From Takakia lepidozioides (lineage: Eukaryota > Streptophyta > Takakiopsida > Takakiales > Takakiaceae), in NCBI GenBank assembly GCA_030704615.1, contig CM060731.1, positions 25,110,001 through 25,174,000 on the forward strand: a DNA stretch of 64,000 nucleotides. The letters run 5' to 3'. The notes beneath the pieces are model-generated. The model did not search any database, was not told where the DNA came from, and was given only the letters and a program-made list of their open reading frames with translations. Positions within the stretch are counted from its first letter, which is position 1. The number at the start of each line of letters is the position of its first letter. Below, one piece after another: positions 37,501 through 49,500 of this stretch. Position numbers and translations under genes: made by a program.

Positions 37501-40500
37501 TTGGCGGTCAACTTTTCTTGTTTTCTGCTTTCCTTTGTCTCATAAGCTCTTACTTTCTTTCCCCCATCCATATCTGCATAGACATTACATCTTATCCAAT
37601 CCCTTCATCAATAGTGGTTGTTTTTGGGCTGCTTGTTGTGGACCTGACCCTCTCTTGTTTCTTGTTTCCCACTTTCTCTTGTCTCATAAAATCTTCGAGC
37701 TTTCCACGGATGTTATAAAGTGTCTTTTCATTTCATTCCTTCTATTTATATCCCAATGCCTTTGTAAAGATGGTTCCGGACGGAAGATTGAGTCAGAATC
37801 TATTTTATCTATCTGTGTAATGAAATGACCAATGATCTAGCCCCAGTTCTTGCATTTATCATCTTCACTCCCTCCTGTGTGTGTTTTCTACAGTTTCCTG
37901 CCTACTGCCTGCATGGTGCTATGGCCATGAGGCTATGGAAAGCAGAGCTTATTGGGATCTTCGTTTTTGGTTCTCTGTGGCTCATTTTGGGGGTGGACAG
38001 GTGTGTGGATTTGATCTACTGCGGTCGCAAGGTCGATCCTATGTTTGTGATGTCAATGGATGGAGTTTTGTCAAAAACTCCTACAAGTATGTATACACCT
38101 TGACTTTCTAGTGCCTCATACCCAGCTTTAAATTTCTGAGCAGGATCATGCCTAGGCACTTAGATGGCAAATGCAGAAGAAATGAAAGGAAATGAAATGG
38201 TACTTTATAACGTCTGCGGAAAGCACTTATGGTCAATGCCTCGTGCAGGTAAGCTGCCAAGCATTTCTCCTCAATTGCATCTCCCACAGATTTCATAGTA
38301 GAAAGGACAGTGAAAACTTTCGGTTTCCCTGTTGCTCCCAGTGCAAGTGGGCCTCAAATTGCAGTTTTTCCCACCTACCAGTCTATCTGGGCCGGGAGCC
38401 CACCATGAACATCCCCAATGCCCTCAGAAGAGAGGGAGATAGAGCTGCAGACAGGTAATTCAAAGAGATGAAATGAATGAAATGGGACTTTATAACGTCA
38501 CAGAAAGCTCAAAGAGCTTATGGGACAAAAGGAAAGCAAGAAACAAGAAAGAATAAAAGACAGAGTGAAGCCAGAAGCAGCCCAAAAGCAACTACTAAAG
38601 TATGACGCCTCCCGAAGGAAGCGTAAATTATGGTGTCTGGAAGGCTGGAAGGTGGACACCAATCGGTGGATTGAGCCCACAACCACTTCCGATGGTATGT
38701 GCCCATTACCACTGGGCTACAACTTGGTGTCCTGGGAAGTTTAGAGGTAACCACATGCACAGACTAGTTTTGGTGAGGAAATGGGACAGACCAGCAAGTA
38801 GTAGTTTGTGGAGATTTCCGTCGACGTGGCACGTTCTAGTAAAGCCACAATGGGAAATCGTTCTTGGTCTGAAACAGGCAGAAAACCATGGTTGTTCTCT
38901 TGCTTCATGTTATCTGGTATCCTTAAACCAGAATTGCAGTAATTCAGAATTATCTTTCTAGTGGGGAAAAGTAAGGTCCATATCATGTACAGGAGATAGG
39001 GCAAAGGCCCTAATGGAGGACTGGCTTAATTTCAGGTACTATGATGATGCAGCAAATGTTTTGAGGACCTTGTTTTTGGAGGCTAAAGCACCCCATCTTG
39101 CTTCAATGCAACAGCCCCCCCAACCCTGGAGCCGGTGTGACCCCAAACAGGTGACGGGCATATCCAGGCAGGGCAGCACTGTGCGAAGCAGCGCATTTGG
39201 GCAGTCCGAAGAGCTTCGCTGTGTGATTGCTGTGTTGCGTCAGTAAGCCGTTCATGACCCTTTGTTCTTTATTGTAAGTCTTTTTCAATTTTTTGTACAT
39301 TCCGACCCTCAACACACACTCATGCTCTGCATTACCTCGTGACATACTTGTGTCATTATGCAGTGCTGACAGGACGCCAAAGCAGAAAATGAAAATGAAA
39401 GTGACAGAAGGGAGGCTGCTGAATCTGATGCTAAAATACAATGGTGGCCGGGCTCAGGCTGAGGTTCTCTTTCTCTGTGGATGTTATACAGTATAAAATG
39501 AAATGAAATGAAATGAAATGGTGCTTTATAACGTCCACGGAAAGCTCATAGAGCTTATGGGACAAAATGGAAGAAAACATGAGAGAGGAACAAACCCAGA
39601 AACCAAGAATAACAATTAATGTTCTAGCGATTGTCTAAGGGTGAAGGCCTCGTGCAGGTAGGCTGCCAGGCATTTTTTATCCTCATAGTGGAAGACATCA
39701 GTGAGAGTTTGGGTTCCACTGAATAAACAGTATAAAAGAAAATCAATCATTTTCATTTGTTTTATCCTGCTTTCTCTTGTCCCGCAAATTCTCTGAGCCT
39801 TCCGTGGACATTATAAATGATCATTTTGTGTCTTTCTTTCTCATACTCTCACATGCACAGCTGGATTTACAGTTGTAATATCCTCTTGGACTATGTCCTC
39901 CAGGTTACAGCGTAGCGCAGGTTTGCAGGGTGTGGTTGATGAGTACAGTCTTTCTCAGGTGCAGCTGGCTACTTAATAGTAGTTGTGGAATACTGAGTCA
40001 CAGGCCGTGTCACCTTCAATTTGAAACTTACGTGTAGTGTGTGCATGATGTCACAGGCAACACTTAAAAGTCCAGAAGAACTGCAAGATCTTCTTGATGC
40101 TATACGTTTGCTGCTACCTTCCCCCAGGTTGGTCTGACTCAACGCAATGTGATCAGTTAAAAATCTGAAAAGAAAGAGGCTGATGCTGGACTCTAAACCT
40201 GGGGTTTGTTATACCAGCTGTGTGGCTGAATGAAATACTGACACATTGTTTCCTATGAATGAGTTCAATGAACTTACCTGGGTGTAGGTTTCCATGCATT
40301 TACAATGTGGACATCATCTAGTGGTGTCTGGATGTGCCTCCAGGTCAGGCAAACAGTGTGACAGTGGGACAGAAGACTGTGAGCAGGCAAAGAAACTACA
40401 CCATGTTAAAGCTGTGTTGGAAGAGGTAAGGTTCTCTTTCATCTCCCATTTGCTTAAATATCCACCTCTATTTAAACCATGGAGCTTTGGTCCCCAAGAA

Positions 40501-43500
40501 TGTGGATGGTTCCATCTTTTTATAAGGGGCACAGCCAGGCATGTTTAACAGCTTTTGTCTGTTGGTCAGCCATTTGAAGACCATATGCCAGATGTACTTA
40601 GCATGCCAAGGCAATATTCAGTCCTCGATAGTCTATTTGATTACTCATCTGGCAAGAAATAAACAGAATGTGTCTCCTTACTAACAAGTCCTACTTCTCA
40701 GCAAGTGGGTGGATGCACCTCCTTTGAGGCAGCTTGTTGAGATTGTCAGTTTGCTTACTATGGGCATGGTCAGAGACATATGTATGGATAACACTATACA
40801 CCTGAGAAACCATCTGGGTGGTGTGAGTAGGGTGGCCACTTCTCAGGGATCTATCGAAAAGTGCAACTGAAGCCCCGAAATTGGGTAAAGCTATTAAAGG
40901 AAGGCAATGAAACAGAAGAAGAGTGCCCTACAGAGGCCTTGATGGTGTTGAAGTATGGGGGTGTTCTTACCCACGCAGGGCTAAAGCAGGTGATAATTCT
41001 CTGAAAGATTTACTGTCAGCATAAAAGGCAGGCTCATGAGATATGCACAGTTTTATATCAAAACATGAAGAATTTGGACTTTATGGAGGCCAACTAAGAA
41101 ATTGGACAAAAGAGGTTGTAAAGGTTAGGTAGACATGAAATTTGGGGTTGAGCTTTGGTTCCCAAAGATGGCAGGGCCTCCATTTACCATCTTGCCAATC
41201 TTTGTTACAGAATGGAACAGTCATGTTGTGCAGGCGGAAGAGTTGGGGCGCACTTTCAGATGCAATATGTATCCAGGTATATATATCCCTGTTCCTCCTT
41301 TTGCAAATGATAGGGAAAGGGGGATGCTGTTGGCTTTGATGTGGACATCTGACTAATATGCTTTGGAAGTAGGGGATGGCACGGGGTTGCTTCGTCTTCA
41401 CAGTACATACCGGCACGACTTGAAGATCTACAGCTCTGACGAGGGCCGCGTCCAGGTATACTTCTGCATCTTACAAATAATACCTACTAGTTCACACACT
41501 ACTCACTGGTTACCTCAATACAATTTTCCCAAGCTATTTTTAAAAGCATAGGGAAGTTTGGCTACTAAGTCGGTAGGTTTTGTTTTAGCATCAGCAGAGC
41601 CTTTGAGGACACTGCACAAGTATGGGGTGAAGCCTCCTAGGATTAATGTCCCCAGATTCAGAAAATTACTAGGTGTTTTGGAGCCATGACGGAGGAAGTT
41701 AAGGCATTTGTCGTTAGATGATTGAACCACTGAAATCAGAGCCTAGTACTGACAGACATTAGTATTGATAGACATCAGACCTATTCCATATAAAGTCATC
41801 TTGAACTGGGTGGTGTGATCTATCATGATTTGCAGATGTCAGCTGCTGCCTTTGCAAAGGGTCTGCTTGACTTGGAAGGGCCATTAACCCCTATCTTGGT
41901 AAGAATTATTTTTTGTGCATTTATTACTCAAATACTTTGATAGGTTCTTATGCTTCCTGCGTGGCTTTTGAACATTTTTATCGAATTGGAGTAAGGTTTT
42001 TATAACACAAGTCACTGCAGGTATCATTGGTGAGCAAAGACTCGCCCATGCTGGATGGACTGGACACTGCCTGTATTGACATGGAGGAAGCCAAGGTAAT
42101 TCTGTGGATTGGGTTGTCACTGCACAGTCACTTCCATCTATTCCTTCGACTAGCTTTATTTCCCAAAGGTATCTCCCTCACTAGTGTTGCAGTGCAAGCT
42201 AGAATGTATCAAGGTTGTTGGTATTACTGACTGTATTTGCTGGTCAATAATAAGGTTTGAGACTTTTAAGCTGAAGCCTCCCTTGGGCCTCAACTCACTA
42301 GGGGGGTGTCATGTGTGTGGCTGTAAACTGCATGAGACACTCTCCATGTGGTGTTTGGAGTCTGTTGATTTGATTTTTCTTGTCGTCCTACTTTGCCCCA
42401 TGAGCCCTCAGGGCCCCCATGGATGTGATAAAATTCGTTTGCTTGTTTTTGTTTCTTTTGTTTACCAAACTTGGCAGTTATTCAGTGACTAATCATTGGT
42501 TATGACTCACCTTTCATGGAATTATGGGTAGGACATGGAAATGGAGTACATACTTTTGCTGACAGAACCCATCGGTTATGTGAATTTGTGCAGGCTAAGT
42601 TGTATGAGGAGATGAAGTTATCAGAAACACAAGTGCCTCCCATCTCGTCAACGCCTGAGATACCATGCATCGTTGACAGGGCTGGCATGCCCACCAATTC
42701 ATTGGATTTGATGAAGCAACTGGTCCTCTCTTTACTTCCATCTTTCCCTCTCTACTCCAAGCATGCAAATAGGCAACTTGTTACTGAATGTGGTCATTTG
42801 GTAACTTCACTATTGAACTATCATTGCTCTCTCCCACCTGGCTCCAAGCTGCTTGTGATCACTGTATATAGTCCATGTGAGTAGGACCTAGAGTCAACTA
42901 ATCCCAATTGCTATGAGGAGTCGGCTTGTTGCTTTTGTACTAGAAAGCGAACTCTTATTGACTATCATTGTAATGATTAACCCAGTGCATGCAAATACCA
43001 CATCACTAGAGGATTATGTCAGTGGCATAAAGGTTGGTTGTCTTTCAGGTTCACCTCACAAGGAAAGTGACAGTGCAAGTGAGAGTGCTGTGTACAGCTG
43101 AAAAGAAGCGTCTAACTGCAATGACCCTACATCACGAGCTCCCATCGTATGATCAGGCCTGTACCCTTGGCAACTGTAATATGGATGTGGACCGAATTGC
43201 TGCAGGGCTACCTTGTGGCAGTGAGGGATTCCCTCTCATGCTGGCCCGCTGGGAGAAGCTTGAGGGGGACATTTACAATAAACGGAAAAAGTGAGTGTTT
43301 GGTCTATTTCGGGTGTGGATGGGGAGAGGCTAGAAAAAGATGGAGGAAGATGGAGCAAGACTGATCGTAATTGGGGTGTTATTGTGCACCATACATGTTA
43401 ATGACAGGAAAGATGAAGAAGGGTTCCCACAAAGAGGAAGAGATAGAAAAGCTTGAGGAGGCACCAAAGTTAACATTGAGCTGTAGACAGTGGCAGATGT

Positions 43501-46500
43501 ACTCTTGACTTCTTGTGTTTAGATGCAGTGATTGGCATGTCTATAAAGGTAGTTCCTGCAGAATGTCAATTCCTCCTGGAAGCACTCCTGCGGGGTTTTA
43601 TCCACCAGTAGAAAGTGGCTAGAGTGCTCGTACACAGCCATCAACATTTGCTTAAAGGGGAGTGGGTGGTGATTGAAATATAGAGAAGATGTTGTTGTTC
43701 CAGCTTCTCTCTATGTAAGGCAGATGCTATGACAGGGTGAGAAGTAAGATTGAAGAAAGAAATGAAATGACATTTCATAATAATATCTGCGGAAAGCTCA
43801 AAGAAAAGCAGGATGCTAGAAAGAGATCTGGCCCCACCAAGCAGCCCAAAAACTATGCTTCACCTTCAAGAGATGTGGAGAGCCTCAATTTGAGAGAAAC
43901 GAAGGACTTCAACTGTCAAGAGACATAACCAACAGACCTGGTGAGAATTGAAAAGATGGAAATAGAGACTGGATAGTCAAGCTTGTGAATGTTCTTGGGA
44001 GCTGGAACACATGTGGATGGACTGACAAGTTGATGATGATGGGGATACAATGCAGTCATTATGATATAAGCAAGGTGCCCGACGTCTACGACTCTGCCAA
44101 GTATGTATTTCCTGACACCCTTAGCTTTTCATTCACTTTGCTTTTGCATCTCGGTTGGCAAATTTTTGGGACTATAGTCTTAAGGAGTTCAAATGAACCT
44201 TGGCTCATTGGTTGGTAGGCACTCTACAAGGCTTAGAACAATCTCTCAAACATGAAAAGTAGGGTCTAGTTCATATCTATGTTGTCCTAAAACACACTTT
44301 CTCAATGTTCCTTCTTGTTTGAGGTTCTCTAGCTTGTCATTTCTGTGGAGGTGTGGTTCACTGCTAGCGGAGGGATGCCAATAAGGATAACCCATGTAGT
44401 TTCCTTCCTTTGCTTACTGCAGTAGTCCTCTTGACTCTTACACCATAGGAGCAAGAGTCAAGGAGGCATGAAGATGACGATGTACCCATCCTTCTATGCT
44501 TCCAGTAGCCTTGTGAACATAGACTCCACTCCCAGTTTGGTTGGAGCAGAGGCAATAGGGACAAGAAGAGAGTCGGGCAGACAGAATGATGAATTTCATA
44601 GGGGGTTGGTCAGAAAGACATTCTTTTGAGCTCTGATTTGAAATGAATAATTCTCGCATGCCTTTGCAGGTGATTCCTTACGAAATTCCAACTTTTCTGC
44701 TCAGTGACCCATATCTCCATCTCTTGTATTTGCAGGTATGATCTTCTACACAATGCACATTTGAAACTTGAGGGTGTCGATGAGCTCTACAGAGTGGCCA
44801 AGGTGCATCATTTATTCCATCCAATTCATTTTTTGAGCTGATTAGGAATTAACATTTAGACCCATCTGAATGTGAGGTTGAAAATGTATGCGCTGCATTA
44901 AGCTCTTGTGAAAAGGCAGAGACTTTCTTTTTGTCCATAGCAGAAAAGTGAGTGTATTTGTAATCCATAAAACACTATGTTTGGAGAAGACATGTGGTTA
45001 AATGACTGTATACCCAACCATATTGTTGCCTGATTAGTGGAATTTGGAGACATACTGTACAGTCCTTGATAACAGTCGTGAGAAAGTTGTCCAATGTTTT
45101 GTTGGTGGTGGTATGGCTCCTCCATTGCTGATTGAGTTCGTTGGCAGAGACTAGCTGATGGATTTATCCCAAATGAGTATGGTGTCAATCCCAAACACAA
45201 GCTTATCATTGGAGCCAAGGTACTCACGCTTTATCCTCTTTTACTTTGAGGCTCAATTGAAGTAGAGTGGTTTACTGGATGGTCCGATAAAATTCTCCAC
45301 TCCATCTCAAGCATGGAAAAGAACGTGCCAATCAGTGTCATGTCTAAGGAAAATGCTTTCCTGTCTGTTGTCCAGATTGCACGCCGGTTGATGGGAAAGA
45401 TTCTGATAGATCTCCGAAACACAAGAGAGGAGGCTGTGAGTGCAGCAGAGATGAAGCAGAAGACAGCCAAGGCTCGTGCCTCTCCACTGATTCCACTGCT
45501 TTCAGAACAAGCTAGCAATCCCAGTGGGATTTTCCATGTCAACAGGGATGGTACAGGCCAGACCTCTGCCACAGAGAACTCCTATGAGCTGGAGGATGAT
45601 GACGACAAGGAGACTCAGTATCGGTTGGATCCCAAGTAGGTCAATGTAATCTTGTACCAACACACAATATATGGATCTGTTCGAAATGCATGGGATGGAT
45701 TTTTCACACTACGCTTGATGTCTTCATGGCAAGGTGTTTCTAGTAATGTTTCGCTAGGTGGAGATGTCTTCATAAAGGTTCAGGAGCTGTTGTTGCTGAA
45801 GCTAGTTTTAATCTGGCACATGCAGTGTGCACTCCAAAGCCTCCTACTCATTTCTGGAAAAAGCAGCATGATGGTAAGGTTGTACATTTGTCCAAAAAAA
45901 AGTCTGAGATGTCACAGGTGAGTTAGAGTTGAAGGCCATCAACCAATGTCTTCTTTCTCCGATACAGACATTCCATGTATTTCATATACATAGGAGACAC
46001 TTATGAGAGGACTTTTGTGACTGCTATCTGTGTGGACTCCACAGGTATGCAAACGTAAGGACTCCAGAGAGGCATGTCCGCACCAGACTTTACTTCACAT
46101 CGGTGAGATCCACTTTAATCACAAAGAGCAGTGGTTGCCATGAAAGCTTCCTAGCTAACTTTCCTCTTCTGCCACTGTTTGCTCCATCCATTTGTACTGG
46201 TACCTGTTAGTCCTATCTGTGTCGTGTGAGGGACTGCCTCAATGGCAAACATGAACGCATCTGGAAAGTTGTCACTGAAGGGCTCATCGCCTACCTCCTC
46301 AGACTATGACTCTTAGTTGAGCTGTAGTTATTTTTGGGCTGCTTGAGGCCCCTCTCTCTTTCTTGTTTCTTTCTATGTGTTGAATTCCCATGCATCCCAC
46401 TTCAAGCAAGGCCATCTTCTTTCTTACAAGGTTACAAGCCCTTCCACAGCCCTTTCACAGCCCAGGCCCTCACAACATCTATCAGGCTCAAACCACCGGT

Positions 46501-49500
46501 TCCAAGCACTATTGGTATGCTTGATGTCCAACTTTTTTGAGCGCAATAGACTCTCTCTTGATTCCCTACTGCCACAAAATACGGGCAGGGTGGAAATTGC
46601 ATCCAAACAAGACTGCATTAGATGCATTAGAAGAGAACTTATGGAATTGCATGTCCGGCGGACATGGAAACCCGGCCACTCTAACAACAAAACTGCACTT
46701 CTATGGGGAGATGTTCTTGGTTCTCCATGATGATAGGATCTTATGGCCTAATTATCTGTCTGCAGCTCTATCTCCCACTCTTCTGTGGGTATTGAAGAGG
46801 TTCAGGGTGGGCGCCCGGGCTCAGTTTGAGCGGAACACAGAAACTACCTTTGTCAGGGGCTGACGCCGGTAGTATGACTTACCTTGGAACAGACAACTAA
46901 GCCAAGTTTTCCAGATATCCTCTAGAAATCCCTTCACACAAGCATCAATCTGCTGTGTGTGGTTTGCCCAATAACTAGGCCCCAAAAGGTACTGGGCTTT
47001 TGCCTCAGTCTCGAGACTTTCAAAGTTGGTAAACAGAGGTTCAATTCCAGGCAATTGCAATCCCTCTTTGCTCTCTGCATCTGTTTGCTGTCAAAGGTAG
47101 GCTTCACAGCCTCAGTTTAAATTTCAGTCTAGTGCCGAGGGTGGGTAAACCCTTGAGGTCATCCATGGTGGAGGAAAGTTTTCTGCGGAACTTCATTTCC
47201 ATCAGACAATTTCCTGGCAACAGACATGGCTTTGGACACTACAGCCTCTAAGTCAATTTCAGCAGGGTCAAGACTTGCGGGCTTAGATTCAGATCCTTGA
47301 GAATCTCTTCTACTCTCTTCTGCCAGGACTTGGCCTGTTTGACAGGGCAATCCTGCTTCCAAGATATTGAGTCGATTAACTTAGGATATCTGATTTTAGA
47401 CATATGTTGCAGCTGACCCCACCATCTGACCTTGAATTCGTCTTATTGGGTGACTTCAATGCCCGGGTGGGCAAAGGTCTTCACCAGGATGATACCACTC
47501 GGCCTTTTGTGTGGACGAGCTGCATTCTAATGGAAGACAGTTAATAAACTGTCTGGAAGAACTTCAGCTTTTGACCTTGAATAATAGGTCAAAAGGGTAT
47601 TTTTAGAGCATGGGGCACTGATCAAGTGCAGTGGACTCGTGAAAAGCCCAAACTGGGGAACGATCCATTGTGGATTATGTCATAGTGGACAAGAATTTGT
47701 TTCCCCAGTGTGCCAATGTGTTGATCGACAGAACTGATGTGGGTAACTCTGTAGATTTTGCTCATCTTGTGTAAACTTGAAGGATTGGCAAGCCATGCAG
47801 AGTACCATACCCTTCAGTCACACGACGCTCAGGCTCAGCCCACTTAGGGTCAGCTAGTCTGTCTGGCTGCTTTGTGTCAACCTCATCCAAGGCATCAAAC
47901 CAGTTAGAAACTTTCAAGTTGAAGACCTCGTCCTTGGTTGTCTTCCTAGAGCGCCTCATTGAATCATCAATGTCTAAGACCCCTCTCCAGCTCATCAAGG
48001 GATGAACCTCTTTGAAGTTAATATGATGTGAGACTCTATTTGTAGCATTTTTAGACATTGAGACCTTCAAGTACCTCTGTTATCAAGTCTCGAGTGGAGC
48101 CATTAGCCACATAATCCAAGCTGGAGTATGTAGTTTTAAAGGACACATAGTCGATCCTGGGATTCACCCCAAAAACTACACATGACCGAGGAATCACCCT
48201 GGGGAGTGTTGTTATCAACAAGGGATAATATATTGTTTGATTTCGCAGGCTATAAATATAAGCACAAGGGCAAATGCTAGCCCAAGTGCCGAGTATGCTA
48301 GACAGAGCATACAACTGCCCATGTTGGGCAGAGGGGTTCCCCAAGCGGTAGGGGTCCGCTTGTTACCATTCAGAGATCACACTCCAGGGTGCTGCAGGGA
48401 ATGGCCCATGTAGGCATATTCTAAAGAGGGAGAGGCCCCAAACTCTCCAACTAAATCAATGCACTACCTTACCTGAAGCAAAGCGCTTCAGGTCAAAACA
48501 AACAAAGACACAAGGTCACAAGGCCGACATTTAGTCACAGAGACATTCATCTACTCCCATATCAAGTCCACCCAATGGCAATAGTAGAGGAGCGGGAGAA
48601 CAGTCTTAAGATAGAGACTGGAAGGTGGGAAAATATGTGATGTGACAACCACCGATGCCCTGCTGGGAACTACAGGGAAATGGAAAGTGAAGAACATTTC
48701 TTCTTTCACTACCTTTATACTATGTGATCTGCGGGAGATTCAACTGTCTTTTCCGGGATACCCAATCTCTCGCGGAGGTCTTCCATTATGAGGATCAGAA
48801 ATGATTAGCAGCTTACCTGCATGAAGCATTGATTCTACAATCTGTTGAGCTACAGTTACTTTTGGGCTGCTTGTCTCTTTCTTGTTTCTTTCTTCCACTG
48901 ATGATCAAAAATGCTTGGCAGCCTACCTGCACGATGCCTTCACCCTTAGACAATCGCTAGAACATTAGTTCTTATTCTTGGGTTCTGGATTTGTTCCTCT
49001 CTCATGTTTTCTTCCATTTTGTCCCATAAGCTCTATGAGCTTTCCGCGGACATTATAAAGCACTATTTCATTTCATTTCATTTCTCTTTACAATTTTCCT
49101 GCATAGGTTACAAGCCCTTCCTCCCAAGGGGCTGGTGGCCAGGGCCCTTGCGACATCTATTAGACTCAAAAAAGCAGGTTTCAAACAATCCTGGTATGCT
49201 CGGGTGGATACCTTTTTTGAACGCCATGGACTCTCTATTGCTTCACTACTGCCAGTGAACCCAGAAGAGGTGGACATCACATCCAAGCTTGACCGCAACC
49301 AACTCATTAGAAAGGAGCTCATGGAGCTACATGTCAGGAGAACTTGGAAGCTACCCAACCTCACGACAAAGCTCCATTTCTATCGAGAAACATTCTTGGT
49401 TCTCCGAGATGACAGAATCTTGCGGCCCAATTACCTTTCGGCCTCTTTATCTCCTTCTCTCCTGAGGGCTTTGGGGCGGTTCAGGGTGGGCTCCCACAAC

